Assembly (NCBI RefSeq): GCF_051622035.1
Contig: NC_135356.1
Coordinates: 62,001-126,000, forward strand
Reading direction: 5' to 3'
DNA length: 64,000 nucleotides
From: Arctopsyche grandis
Taxonomy: Eukaryota; Arthropoda; Insecta; Trichoptera; Hydropsychidae
The position numbers and the translations under genes are program-made. This document shows positions 39,834-54,302 of the stretch, piece by piece (within the stretch, counting starts at the first letter, position 1; each line of letters starts with the position of its first letter). The notes under the pieces are model-generated. The model was not told where the DNA came from. It made no database searches and saw only the letters and a list, made by a program, of their open reading frames with translations.

Positions 39834-40867
39834 TTAAGTATATAAATTTTATACAAAATTGAATACAACAATCACCACAGTTTGAGAAATATTGATCTGA
39901 TAATTTATACGGTCAAAGACAACTGTAAAGATGGTGTTGTAAATGAGTTAATATAATTGCAGTTTTTGAATGCTTAGTAAGAAAAAATGGAAACAATGAG
40001 AGTTTTAAAGTGGCGTATACGATGGCATACATAGTTCTGGGAATCCCTTGGATTTATTGGAAGAAATACAAAAATTAAATTTATGAATAGAGATAGACAA
40101 GACCAAATGATCGACTAACGAAAAATCGGTAAAACATTTTAAAAGTAATTAAAAAGTAACCAATTTTTATAAAATAACATCTTATAATTATTTGATTCCC
40201 TACTCAAATGCAGCATTAGTACGAATTTTTAGTTTTGACGACGGCTTTGCAGAAAGAATGTAATCGTCCGTTGCTGAATACCTTGGAGTTGATAGAAAAA
40301 TAAAATTCTAATATATCATGCAGTTTCGCGAATTTTTAAAGACTTGAAATGAACATGCAGAAAATATTTTGAAAAATGAAACTGGAATTGAAAAATATTC
40401 AAAAGATTTGTGATATTTTTTATGGTTTGTGCTGTTTTATAATAAAAAAAAAATGTTATTGAAAGTTAACATTAAATATTATAGTATATTGAAAAAAATA
40501 TATTTTAATAAAATTCAGGTATGCTTTTTTTGAAAATCTGGCAACCTTTATGTAAATGTTTGTATGTAAAAAAATTACATATCTTAGAAATGTATATAGT
40601 TTTAGCGTTCTAAATAAATTATAACATGCTGGAGTTATAAACGCTCGTCGTCTGTAGAATTTCATAGGTTTTTAATATGAAATTCAGTTACATATTTACG
40701 CCCACCCATTCAATGTAGTATTTCTAGGTATAAAATTTAGTTGAAAATAAAATAGGTCAATTTCAAATCGATTCCAAGTGTATAAAAAGATAATGCAATT
40801 TGTTATTGTATTATGGAAAATATTCCATATGAGATTCAAACAAAATCAAAATAATAATTTCTTTAAA

Positions 40868-43800
40868 TTAATTAATTTCAATAACACCATCATCCAAATC
40901 TATTTTAATATTAGGAAGATTCAAAACTTTCGTTGTCGTTGTAGTTTTAGTGATCTCCGTAGTAGTTTCAACTGAACTATCTTGAACTGTGACACATTTT
41001 TTCAAAACTTTCATACTACTACTACTTTCAGTCTCATTTTTTCTTTTGGCCGATACATCGGTATTTTGTACACAGTTTGCAAACGATTCCTCACTATCCG
41101 TTAGGTCGATAACATTTTTTCCTTTTCTTTCTTCAACAACTTTTGGAGATTCATTATTTTTGTCTGAATTAGTCGTCGACTCGTTCATGCCATTTTTGCT
41201 GGAGGCGCGCTGTTTTGAATTCTTAGATTCTTGAACGGTGATGCACGGAATTAAATTTTTACAACTTGAAAGCCCCCTGATTACGCATGGCTTCATTGCC
41301 TCATAGTGTTCCTCTTTAAGTGTTATATCATTATTAACCGGCGATATTTCGAAAGGATCAACGCTGATAATCTCAAAACACTCCTTGATTTCTGTATCAA
41401 ATATTTTCTCAATGTATACCCGTTTTCGTGATGCACATTTATTTTTACTTTTCAGTAGCAAAATGTATGGTACTCGGTTTTCCGCATTTGTTTGGTTGTC
41501 AAGAACAAAAACCTCTTCCTGAAAATATAAATATTACAATAAATTAATATGTAGTACATTGTAGATAGTCAGTTCAAGTTCAAGGTTAATTAATACACAA
41601 AAAAAATTACTTTAGGTGTTATGGGTACCGCATCGTCTTCATTCACAGGTTTTATTTCATTATCACATTTGACTATCATTTGATTTTTTAGCTCACAAAT
41701 ATCATAATTCAAACGCACGAATTTCATGTTAAGATTTTCAATATGAAGTAAAATATTTTTTCTAGACATACTCAATACTTGTCGTTGTATTTTGATATTC
41801 TCTATCTCGTATTTAAGCTTTTCACACTTCAACCGAAGAATAGAAGTATAACTATTTCTGAAAACAAAAAATATATATATAAAAATAAAATAAAATTGTA
41901 ATGTATTATTAACAAAATCATCAAACGATATCGGTTTAAGGATTTTGGAATATAAATAGCCCTGCCAGGCGTTTCAGTATTCCGGGCTTGTCCCGGCGTC
42001 CCGAAAAGAACTTTGGGACACCCAAAAATCCCGGTTTTAGATCAATTGCTTGCTGATCATGACAACTCTCATTGTTTAGAAATACCGAGTCCCCTCAGTT
42101 ATGAAGTGAAATCATAAATCATTAATCGAAACGTATAGGATGTTACTAGTATGCTGCTACTAGATCAGTGGTTCTTAACCTTATTGGAGGTACTGAACCC
42201 CACCAGTTTCATATGCGTATTCACCGAACCCCTCTTAATTGGAATAATAAAATATGATTTTTTTCAAATTCAAAACATAGGTATATATTTTACTGGTGCA
42301 CAAAATGAACCGTGCATCAACATCACTGTGTTCAAAGAACAAAACCATTAAAACATGATTTTCACACAAAAACATAATAATGAATATTTACTGCAAATCA
42401 GTATGGCTTCTGCTGTTGCCTTTCAGAGACTAGTTCAGAAATGCGCGGCTTCACATTGGCAAGTGCCACTCTCATGTTATTTTCGCAACAAAGTCTGTTC
42501 CTTTTATTCGTTTTTATGTCCAGCATCCTCGAAAAGGATTGCTCGCAAAGATATGTAGTAACAAACGGTATGAAAATCTCCAGAGCTTTCTTAGCAATAA
42601 CAGGGTACGTTGCCATTTGTTGACACCAAAAATTTTGAGAACGTTGTTGTTCTGAAGAGTTGCTGTTGAACCTGGCTATGTTGAATTTCCGCCGCATACA
42701 TACAAACATGCATGCATACATACAAACATACATACGTACATACATACATACATACATGCATGCATACATACAAACACACACATACATAATACACACATAC
42801 ACACACACACAAATACACACATACACAAACAAATACATACATACATACATACATGCATGCATACATGCATGCATACATACAAACATACATACGTACATAC
42901 ATACATGCATACACACACACACACATACATAATACACACATACACACATGCATACGTACACACATACACACACACAAATACACACATACACACATGCAAA
43001 CATACACACACACATAGATCATGTGCCACCAAGACGAAGGGTGGACGGAAGCCCTACCGACAGTGTTACTGGGGATCCGATCGGCATGGTATCCGATAAG
43101 ACCTCAATGCCACGTCAGCAGAACTGGTATATGGTCAACCGCTACGGCTACCGGGAGAGTTTCTGGCTCCACAACGAAACGGAGGACCCAACACAGCGGA
43201 ACTAGCAGAGAGATTGCGGTCCCAAATGGGGCGAGGTTGAGAAACGCCAGTCCACCGCGGCGCCATGGAACAAGATCAACCTTCAGATCAACCAACAAAG
43301 ACCTGCACACCAGTGATCAGGTGTTCCTGAGACACGATGCTGCCAAGGGTCCGTTACAGCCAGTGTTGAAGAAGGGACCGAAGTTCTTCACACTGAGAAT
43401 TAAGGATTCCAATGTCACCGTATCGGTAGACCGCATAAAGCCGGCATACATGGAAAGCAGCGGAGAGCCCCCCAAGAAAATGCAGAACCACAGCAAGAAA
43501 CTGGCCGACAAGCAACCACACGGACTGGCAGGAGAGTCCGGTGGCCAGCCCATCTGGACAGCTACATCCCGTAGTTGTCGCGACGGCTACGCAATGTCGA
43601 GACCCACAATATGTATTTACATATGACATTTTGTAAAATATCGCATCGCAATAAATAATTATAATGAGAAGACGCGCGCGCGTCCGCAGTGAAATTGAAT
43701 GAATGAAAATTGAAAGGATTAAAGCGCGAGACGGAGACGGAGACGGAGACGGAGACGAGAAAGGAACATGCATTTCGCATTGGGTATGACAGCGCGAATG

Positions 43801-44064
43801 TATGAAACCGCAATCGTCCCAGCAATCGTCCCATCCCAGTGGCGAGGGGTGTTTTGGCGCGCGGAAGAGTTTTCGCAAAGTGACAGTTCGCAAACAGACA
43901 GAGTCTGCGACGCGTGACGTAAGTGAACTGAAGTGAACTCTAACGAAGCTGGTTAGTGTTAGTGTGGTATTGAATTAATATGAGAACACTCACCGGGAAG
44001 CAGAAGCAGAAGCAGAAGCAAAGGCAGAGGCAGAAGCAGAAGCAGAAGCGGAAGCGCCCGACAT
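40868..44064 (-). CDS. Gene A, unit 3 copy
   Basis: Exons are 44064-43994, 41857-41611 and 41518-40868. The coding sequence matches the other copies. Directly upstream of its ATG the satellite B block is 820 bp longer than in units 1 and 2, so its 5' neighbourhood differs from theirs although the first ~500 bp upstream are the same. Confidence 0.65.
42166..42695 (-). mobile_element. hAT 3' end, unit 3
   Basis: This is a duplicated copy in intron 1 of the unit 3 gene A. The terminal repeat starts at 42166. Confidence 0.85.
42696..43017. repeat. TACA/CACA compound microsatellite, unit 3
   Basis: Same length and interruption pattern as in units 1 and 2. Confidence 0.95.
43018..43626 (+). mobile_element. 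Ty3/Gypsy fossil, unit 3
   Basis: Duplicated copy with the same edges. Confidence 0.75.
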
Positions 44065-44164
44065 CGTGCGAGGCAGCGACTAGACTGACAGCGCAACAAC
44101 ACGCTGTTCGTTGAATTCGAATTTCGAATTTCGAATTTCGAATTACGAATTTCGAGTTTTGAAT

Positions 44165-45571
44165 CATGAATTTCGTTTCATGAACCAACGATAAAAGAGA
44201 ATCACCTTTGTCTCCGTTCCGTCTAAACATTTTCGAGTGCAATTACTTCTGCCTCATCGGCAGGTTTTTAATCTGAAAACTTAAATTGAACGCAAAGTAT
44301 GCTCCTGGTGATGAATTTCGTTAACCAACGATAACAGAGAATCACTTTTGTCTCCGTCTAAACATTTTGGAGTGCAATTACTTCTGTGGAAGAAGGATTT
44401 CGATCTGAATACTCAAAAAAGGAATGTTTTGTCCAGAATCGTGGCATAATTGAATGCATATTATTGCTCTTGCGATGAATTTCGTTTACCAACGATAAAA
44501 GAGAATCACTTTTGTCTCCGTCTTAACATTTTGGAGTGCAATTACTTATGCCGATGAAGGTTTTTAATCTGAAAACTTAAATAAGGAAAGTTTTCGCCCA
44601 AGTCGTGGCAAAATTGAACGCAAATTATGCTGCTGGTGATGAATTTCGTTTACCAACGATAAAAGAGAATAACTTTTGTCTCCGTCTTAACATTTTGGAG
44701 TGCAATAACTTATGCCGATGAAGGTTTTTAATCTGAAAACTTAAATAAGGAAAGTTTTGGCCCAAGTGATGGCATAATTGAACGCAAAGTATGCTCCTGG
44801 TGATGAATTTCGTTTACCAACGATAAAAGAGAATCACTTTTGTCTCCGTTTAAACATTTTGGAGTGCATATACTTCTGCCAAAGAAGGTTTTTAATCTGA
44901 AAACTTAAATAAGGAAAGTTTTGGCCCAAGTGATGGCATAATTGAACGCAAAGTATGCTCCTGGTGATGAATTTCGTTTACCAACGATAAAAGAGAATCA
45001 CTTTTGTCTCCGTTTAAACATTTTGGAGTGCAATTACTTATGCCGATGAAGGTTTTTAATCTGAAAACTTAAATAAGGAAAGTTTTGGCCCAAGTCGTGG
45101 CAAAATTGAACGCAAAGTATGCTCCTGGTGATGAATTTCGTTTACCAACGATAACAGAGTTTCACTTTTGTCTCCGTCTAAACATTTTGGGGTGCAATTA
45201 CTTCTGCCAAAGAAGGTTTCTAATATGAAAACTTAAATAAGGAAAGTTTTGGCCCAAGTCGTGGCAAAATTGAACGCAAATTATGCTTCTGGTGATGAAT
45301 TTCGTTTACCAACGATAAAAGAGAATCACTTTTGTCTCCGTCTTAACATTTTGGAGTGCAATTACTTATGCCGATGAAGGTTTTTAATCTGAAAACTTAA
45401 ATAAGGAAAGTTTTGTCCAGAATCGTGGCATAATTGAATGCATATTATTGCTCTTGCGATGAATTTCGTTTACCAACGATAAAAGAGAATCACTTTTGTC
45501 TCCGTCTAAACATTTTGGAGTGCAATTACTTCTGCCGATGAAGGTTTTTACCTTGCGATGAATTTCGTTTA
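44165..45571 (+). repeat. Satellite B, left block, unit 3 (expanded)
   Basis: About 8.6 monomers, 820 bp more than units 1 and 2, equal to five monomers of 164 bp. Successive starts of the GATGAATTTCG word at about 44473, 44638, 44802, 44966, 45130, 45293 and 45458 are 163-165 bp apart. The added monomers lie between about 44595 and 45415. Confidence 0.9.
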
Positions 45572-46149
45572 ATGTCCAATAAAACTCATGGATGTACAAA
45601 AATACCTAGTTTATAAGTTTTTACGTCTTATTTTGTTGAGAGAAAATGATTAGGTGTTTGATGTTTGAAGTTGTGCAAAAAACTGGTTAACTGAATTGTT
45701 TTTGAAATGAAAAGGTAGCTCGGGTTCACCGGATACTTACTTAACTTAAAAAAATGATGACCATTATTTTCATTGATTGATTGAGTTTCCACTCGTGATC
45801 ACATTAATAACAAAACGTTTATTAAAATAAGATGAAATAAATAAAAACACTCTTTTCATTTGAGAAAAAAATATATTTGTGACATTATATTTACAAATAT
45901 AGAACAGGATGAACTGTTAATAGTTTTCATGAAATAAAGAATGTGTACAAATAATTCCACATATATGTACTTACATATGTACATACATATATAATATATA
46001 ATAAATAAAAATGGAAATGCAAAACAAAAATCCTGTTTTAAGCCAACAGTGTTACCATTAAAAGGAAAACATTATATGTACATAATATTAAACAAGTTAT
46101 GCATTTAAACAAGTTACTACTCATTTGAATTCAAGTTTCATTTTCATTA

Positions 46150-49092
46150 TTAAACATTAAAACCAGTCAGTAAATGCATCGGTGCAATTAGCATATTAAA
46201 ATCGAATCGTTTCGTTGAAATGGATCCAATAATCGTCCACGAGTCTCTATCGGGGCTGTATTCTAGCACCGACAAGTGATTACCTCCTGAAATAAATATG
46301 TATTAAATATTAATCACTTGCATACAAAAAACACACACACACAATAATGGTTGTTACAAAATCAAAATCAACTCACCGACGCAAACAATTTTATCGTCGT
46401 GGACGATAGCCTTATGCCCAAACCGTGCTTCAGGGAGACTAGCAACATATGTCCAGGTTTGAGCCTCCGGGTCATACCGTTCTACCGAGTCGTGTGTACT
46501 ATTGCTATTGCTATTGCTGATAATATCGCAGGTGCCGCCAATTGCGTAGATATAACCTCCCAATGCAACAGCCTACAAAGTGAAACAGACTGAATATAAC
46601 GATATATAATATATGTATGTATGTACAATATTCAAAATTCAATTTTTCTAAAATGATGACAATACAATACATACAATGTAAAATGGCGATTATGTAGACA
46701 TAATCGATTTCAGAAAAAAATCCTGACAATACTTACAGCAAACCGGGCTCTCTTTTCGGCCATCGGCGGAGCGGCCGTCCATCTATTCCTGGCCACATTG
46801 AAAGTTTCCATGCTATTAAGGAATACCTCTTTGTCGTTTTTTCCACCTATTGCATATATGACACCGTCTAGTGCAACGGTGTCATGGAGATGTCGGCACT
46901 CCGACATATGGGATAGATAGGCCCAGTTTCTTGTATTGAAATCGTACCTTTGAAAAATCGTAAAAACTAGTTGTAATCCATTGTACAATATTAAAAAATC
47001 ATCATAAATATTCACCAACCAACCAACCTATGTACACTCGTTTGTAAGTCTATGTCTTCAGTGGCAGCATTGGAACAGGGATTTTTTCCTCCTGAGATGA
47101 AAACATGGTCACCGACAACAGCGGTTGCAAAATCTTTTCTTCCATGTACCATTTGTGGAAGCGCCGTCACATCCTTTGTGGCAACATCCAAACTGTACAT
47201 CTATTCAATATAAATATTATACATACGTATTATTATAACTGTATTGTTAATAAATTTGCATACAATAAGTGAACGACAATAAGGTAACAAAAGCAACGAG
47301 TTGCTGAATATTAATGAACTTACCTTTTGAAAAACCCAATGCCGGTATTGCAATCCCCCAAAGTAAACTTTTCAAAATATTGTTATAACAAATAGAATCT
47401 ACATAAATGTTCGATTTATTGTCATTTCTTTCGTGACGGCACAAATTTGAAAGTTTAGTAATAAATTGAATAAACACCTCCTTCGATCGACGGCCAATCA
47501 TTATTAAATATTGGTCTCGAAGAATGACCGTCTCGAAGGGATTATAAAATTTATTCATGTCGTAAAACGACAAACATTTCTGGAAATCTCCTCTTATTGT
47601 TTGGATTTCATTGGCAAGCTAAAAAAAAAACATTGAAAAATATACATAATTACATATACATATATCTATGTACATACATATGCATTTAAAGCATTTACAT
47701 ACAAACTAAACTTACTTTTGCCGAACGTCTTCCTACAATCAATATACCTCGTGTGCTCTTTCTAGGTTTTACATTTTGCAATGATAGACGTGGTCTCTTT
47801 TTTGGACTCATATTCCATTCAAGTAAATCCCACAATTGTTGACAGCATACACGATTGTAACAAAGAGGTTTCACTTCGTTTAAAATGAACTGAAACGAAA
47901 CATTTATAACGTTCAGCAATTAATCGCATACCTTTTTAAATTTATTGTGCCGAGCACACATTAAAAACAAAATATTATATCAAGTAATGATTAGTACATT
48001 GTACATACATACATACATACATACATACATACATGTGTACATATGAAAGCACATTAAGAAAGTACAGTAAGAATTACATGTAATATATGTATGTACAATA
48101 TACAAAACAAATTAAAAATATTATTACCTCTTTAGATAACAGACGAAATCTAACAAATTTAAATAAAGCATTCAAATGCTGCTTCCGATTGTCCCAGTCC
48201 TTTTGAACCCACAGCTTCAAGCCTATAAACACTTGCTCTTCTGTGGTGACATTTAAATCATTCGACTGCAGCAATTCCTCCAGTTGGTCAGCTTTTATAT
48301 CGAGAAACGCTCTCCCTTGAATTATCTACAATGCAGACAGACAGACAGATTTCATGAATATTAAAAAATATAAATACACATACGTATGTATGACCTAAAA
48401 TTATAATATACATACGTCAACATAATTTTTAGTTGTGTAAGCTCTCGTTTTTTCTAGCAATAAGAAATAACTATAATGCTTCGCAAAATTTCCGATTAAC
48501 AAGAAGTTTTCAGTATTTAATGCGCTTTCTAGGAACGACACGCAATAATCCTCAAGTTTATAGCAGTGAATGTTTGTTCGCGAAAATTCAACTAACTGGA
48601 TCGCCCCAAGAGGATCCAAATCTGCAAATATTGTAAAATTTGTCATTAGTACTAATTAGTACATATGTATTAATTCGTACGAACGAAGTTTAAATTCTCA
48701 CCGAGTTTGCCTCTGTAGAAGTATTCAATAGCTTTGCTCAAAGTGTCCAGACGAAAATCGCCCCGATCGTCCAAGACAATTTCCTCCGGTGATGCTTCTA
48801 AGCGCTCCGCCAAATAGTCGCTGTGGCACATAACAATAAACTTGTGTACATTGAATCTGCAAACAGATTAAACATAAAACCTCGAGTTAACATATGTACA
48901 TAATACATTAAATATTTGAAGCAAGACTAACCTTGCAGTGCCGACAACTAGCACAGTATCGCATTGCTCCTGTTCGACATACTTCCGATACATGTATTTC
49001 GAGAAAAGATGCGCATGCTGCACATCTATTTCGAAATCCGTTGAGTCACCAAAATTGGCACTAATTTCGGTCATATTGCTCCCGATGCTCAT
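46150..49092 (-). CDS. BTB-BACK-Kelch protein, unit 3 copy; same frame break
   Basis: Exon positions equal those of unit 1 plus 41461. One private base lies in intron 1 (A48876). The exon 6 A-run is at 47369-47372 with the same length. This copy diverges head-to-head from the inverted copy at 54319, with 5.2 kb of satellite A between the two start codons. Confidence 0.82.
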
Positions 49093-49137
49093 GTCTTTTC
49101 TAAAAATCAAATTATACAATAACAATAATATGAAAAT

Positions 49138-52100
49138 CATACACCACCAAACCTCACCCATCTGAACATAACCAACACCGAAATCAAAGAATTGGACATT
49201 GCCAAAATATCCACAAAACAAGCTTACCTCACCATACCTAACCCAACATAACCTTACCATCACCGAAGTCAAAGAATTCGATATTGCCAAAATATCCACA
49301 AAAAGTTCTGATCCTACCAAACCTCACCCATCTGAACCTAACCATCACCGAAATCAATCTTGGACATTGCCAAAATATCCACAAAACGTGCTTACCTCAC
49401 AATATTTAACACAACCTTACATAACCATCACCGAAGTCAAAGAATTCGACATTTCCAAAATATCCACAAAAAGTTCTTATCCTACCAAATCTCACCCATC
49501 TGAACCTAACCATCACCGAAATCAAAGAATTGGACATTGCTTAAATATCCACAAAACGTGCTTACCTCACAATACCTAACTTAACCTAACCTTACCATCA
49601 CCGAAGTCAGAGAATTCGACATTGCCAAAATATCCACAAAAAGTTCATATCCTACCAAACCTCACCCATCTGAACCTAACCGTCACCGAAATCAAAGAAT
49701 TGGACATTGCCAAAATATCCACAAAACAAGCTTACCTCACCATACCTAACCTAACATAACCTTACCATCACCGAAGTCAAAGAATTCGATATTGCCAAAA
49801 TATCCACAAAAAGTTCTGATCCTACCAAACCTCACCCATCTGAACCTAACCATCACCGAAATCAAAGGTTTGGACATTGCCAAAATATCCACAAAACGTG
49901 CTTACCTCACAATACCTAGCACAACCTTACATTACCATCACCGAAGTCAAAGAATTCGACATTTCCAAAATATCCACAAAAAGTTCTTATCCTACCAAAT
50001 CTCACCCATCTGAACCTAACCATCACCGAAATCAAAGAATTGGACATTGCCAAAATATCCACAAAACGTGCTTACCTCACAATACCTAACTTAACCTAAC
50101 CTAACCATCACCGAAGTCAGAGAATTCGACATTGCCAAAATCTCCACAAAAAGTTCATACCCCACCAAACCTCACCCATCTGAACCTAACTAACACCGAA
50201 ATCAAAGAATTGGACATTGCAAAAATATCCACAAAACGTATTTACCTCACAATACCTAACCCAACCTAACATAGCCATCACCGAAGTCAGAGAATTCGAC
50301 ATTGCCAAAATCTCCACAAAAAGTTCATATCCTACCAAACCTCACCCATCTGAACCTAACCGTCACTGAAATCAAAGAATTGGACATCGCCAAAATATCC
50401 ACAAAACGTGCTTACCTCACAATACCTAACCCAAGCTAACATAACCATCACCGAAGTCAGAGAATTCGACATTGCCAAAATATCCACAAAAAGTTCTTAT
50501 CCTACCAAACCTCACCCATCTGAACCTAACCATCACCGAAATCAAAAATTTAGACATTGCCAAAATATCCACAAAACGTGCTTACCTTACAATACCTAAC
50601 CCAACCTAACCTAACCATCACTGAAGTCAGAGAATTCGAAATTGCCAAAATATCCACAAAAAATTCTTATCCTACCAAACCTCACCCATCTGAACCTTAC
50701 CATCACAAAAATCAATGAATTCGACATTGCCAAAATATCCACAAAAAGTTCATACCCCACCAAACCTCACCCATCTGAACCTAACCAACACCGAAATATA
50801 AGAATTGGACACTGCTATAATATCCACAAAACGTGCTTACCTCACAATACCTCACCCATCTGAACCTAACCATCACCGAAATCAAAGAATTAGACATTGC
50901 CAAAATTTCCACAAAACGTGCTTACCTCACAATACCTAACCCAACCTAACCGAACCATCACCGAAGTCAGAGAATTCGACATTTTAAAAATATCCACAAA
51001 AAGTTCTTATCCTACCAAACCTCGACCATCTAAACCTTACCATCATAAAAATCAAAGAATTAGACATTGCCAAAATATCCACAAAACGTGCTTACCTCAC
51101 AATACCTAACCCAACCTACCCTAACCATCACCGAATTCAGAGAATTCGACATTGCCAAAATATCCACAAAAAGTTCTTATCCTACCAAACCTCACCCATC
51201 TGAACCTTACCATCACAAAAATCAAAGAATTAGACATTGCCAAAATTTCCACAAAACGTGCTTACCTCACAATACCTAACCCAACCTAACCGAACCATCA
51301 CCGAAGTCAGAGAATTCGACATTTCCAAAATATCCACAAAAAGTTCGTATCCTACCAAACCTCACCCATCTGAACCTAACCATCACCGAAATTAAAGAAT
51401 TGGACATTGCCAAAATATCCACAAAACGTGCTTCCCTCACAATACCTAACGCAACCTAACCTAACCATCACCGAAGTCAGAGAATTCGACATTGCCAAAA
51501 TATCCACAAAAAGTTCTTATCCTACCAAACCTTACCCATCTGAACCTAACCATCATCGAAATCAAAGAATTGGACATTGCCAAAATATCCACAAAACGTG
51601 CTTACCTAACTATACCTAATCCAACCTAACCTTACCATCACCGAAGTCAAAGAATTCGACATTGCCAAAATATCCATAAAAAATTCTGATCCTACCAAAC
51701 CTCACCCATCTGAACCTAACCATCATCGAAATCAAAGAATTGGACATTGCCAAAATATCCACAAAACGTGTTTACCTCACCATACCGAACCCAACCTAAC
51801 CTCACCATCACCAAAGTCAGAGAATTCGACATTGCCAAAATATCTTCAAAAAGATCATATCCTACCAAACCTCACCTATCTGAACCTAACCATCACCGAA
51901 ATCAAAGAATTGGACATTGCCAAAATATCCACAAAACGTGCTTACCTCACAATAACTAACCCAACCTAACATAACCATCACCGAAGTCAAAGATTTCGAC
52001 ATTTCCAAAATATCCACAAAAAGTTCTTATCCTACCAAATCTCACCCATCTGAACCTAACCATCACCGAAATCAATGAATTGGACATTGCCAAAATATCC

Positions 52101-54302
52101 ACAAAATGTGCTTACCTAACTATACCTAATCCAACCTAACCTTACCATCACCGAAGTCAAAGAATTCGACATTGCCAAAATATCCATAAAAAATTCTGAT
52201 CCTACCAAACCTCACCCATCTGAACCTAACCATCATCGAAATCAAAGAATTGGACATTGCCAAAATATCCACAAAACGTGTTTACCTCACCATACCGAAC
52301 CCAACCTAACCTCACCATCACCAAAGTCAGAGAATTCGACATTGCCAAAATATCTTCAAAAAGATCATATCCTACCAAACCTCACCTATCTGAACCTAAC
52401 CATCACCGAAATCAAAGAATTGGACATTGCCAAAATATCCACAAAACGTGCTTACCTCACAATAACTAACCCAACCTAACATAACCATCACCGAAGTCAA
52501 AGATTTCGACATTTCCAAAATATCCACAAAAAGTTCTTATCCTACCAAATCTCACCCATCTGAACCTAACCATCACCGAAATCAATGAATTGGACATTGC
52601 CAAAATATCCACAAAATGTGCTTACCTCACAAAGCCTAACTCAACCTAACCTAACCATCCTCTAAGTCAGAGAATTCGACATTGCCAAAATATCCACAAA
52701 AAGTTCTTATCCTACCAAACCTCACCCATCTGAACCTAGCCATCACCGAAATCAAAGAATTGGACATTGCCAAAATATTTACAAAACTTGCTTACTTCAC
52801 AATACCTAACCCAACCTAACCTCACCATCACCGAAGTCAAAGAATTCGACATCGCCAAAATATCCACAAAAAATTCTTATCCTACCAAACCTCACCCATC
52901 TGAACCTAACCATCACCGAAATCAAAGAATTAGACATTGCCAAAATATCCACAAAACGTGCTTACCTCACAATACCTAACCCAACCTAACCTAACCATCA
53001 CCGAAGTCTGGGAATTCGACATCGCCAAAATATCCACAAAAAATTCTTATCCTACCAAACCTCACCCATCTGAACCTAACCATCACCGAAATCAAAGAAT
53101 TGGACATTGCTAAAATATCCACAAAAATTTCATATCCTAAAAAAACCTCACCCATCTGAACCTTACCGTCACTGAAATCAAAGAATTGGACATTGCCAAA
53201 ATATTCATAAAACGTGCTTACCTCACCATACCTTACTTAACCTAACCTAACCATCACCGAAGTCAAAGAATTCGACATTGCCAAAATATCCACAAAAAGT
53301 TCTTATCCTACCAAACCTCACCCATCTGAACCTTACCATCACAAAAATCATAGAAATGGACATTGCCAAAATTTCCACAAAACGTGCTTACCTCACAATA
53401 CCTACCCCAACCTAACATAACCATCACCGAAGTCAGAGAATTCGACATTGCCAAAATATCCACAAAAAGTTCTTATCTTTCCAAACCTCACCCATCTGAA
53501 CCTAACCATCACCGAAATCAAAGAATTGGACATTGCCAAAATATCCACAAAAATTTCATATCCTAAAAAAACCTCACCCATCTGAACCTTACCATCACCG
53601 AAGTCAAAGAATTCGACATTGCCAAAATATCCACAAAAAGTTCTTATCCTACCAAACCTCACCCATCTGAACCTTACCATCACAAAAATCATAGAATTGG
53701 ACATTGCCAAAATATCCAAAAAACGTGCTTACCTCACCATACCGAACCCAACCTAACCTAACCATCACCAAAGTCAGAGAATTCGACATTGCCAAAATAT
53801 CCACAAAAAGTTCGTATCCTACCAAACCTCACCCATCTGAACCTAACCATCACCGAAATTAAAGAATTGGACATTGCCAAAATATCCACAAAACGTGCTT
53901 CCCTCACAATACCTAACGCAACCTAACCTAACCATCACCGAAGTCAGAGAATTCAACATTGCCAAAATATCCACAAAAAGTTCTTATCCTACCAAACCTT
54001 ACCCATCTGAACCTAACCATCATCGAAATCAAAGAATTGGACATTGCCAAAATATCCACAAAACGTGCTTACCTAACTATACCTAATCCAACCTAACCTT
54101 ACCATCACCGAAGTCAAAGAATTCGACATTGCCAAAATATCCACAAAAAGTTCATACCCCACCAAACCTCACCCATCTGAACCTAACCAACACCGAAATA
54201 TAAGAATTGGACACTGCTATAATATCCACAAAACGTGCTTACCTCACAATACCTCACCCATCTGAACCTAACCATCACCGAAATCAAAGAATTAGACATT
54301 TA
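49138..54302 (+). repeat. Satellite A array, unit 3 (palindrome spacer, truncated)
   Basis: About 30 monomers. It keeps the two 510 bp repeats (51747 and 52257) but has only one 681 bp-type monomer (53874). After about 54125 the array jumps to a block that resembles 50735-50905 (CACAATACCTCACCCATCTG), then ends in TTAGACATT at the inversion point. Confidence 0.96.

Larger units (their letters stand above)
21257..40641. repeat. Amplicon unit 2 (tandem segmental duplication)
   Basis: This is the second head-to-tail copy. Coordinates equal unit 1 plus 21256 up to the satellite A array, and unit 1 plus 19385 after it. Its satellite A array is the shorter of the two complete ones (about 7.3 kb against 9.2 kb). 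The join to unit 3 at 40641/40642 reads exactly like the join at 21256/21257, so the tandem order is continuous. Confidence 0.95.
39411..49108 (+). repeat. Left arm of giant palindrome
   Basis: This segment is the partner of 54303-64000. It comprises the last 1.2 kb of unit 2 and the first 8.5 kb of unit 3. Pairing ends 16 bases upstream of the Kelch start codon: base 49109 no longer matches 54302. The arms are separated by 49109-54302, a 5.2 kb spacer that is almost all satellite A. The true left limit is unknown because the partner arm leaves the window. Confidence 0.92.
40642..54302. repeat. Amplicon unit 3, truncated by the inversion
   Basis: This is the third copy. Coordinates equal unit 1 plus 40641 up to satellite B, and plus 41461 after it. 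The extra 820 bp is a satellite B expansion equal to five 164 bp monomers. Private bases include T45738 (A4277 in unit 1), A48876 (T7415 in unit 1) and a C-to-T change near 49751. The unit stops within satellite A at 54302, so it lacks its right satellite B block and the AT-rich tail. Confidence 0.93.
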
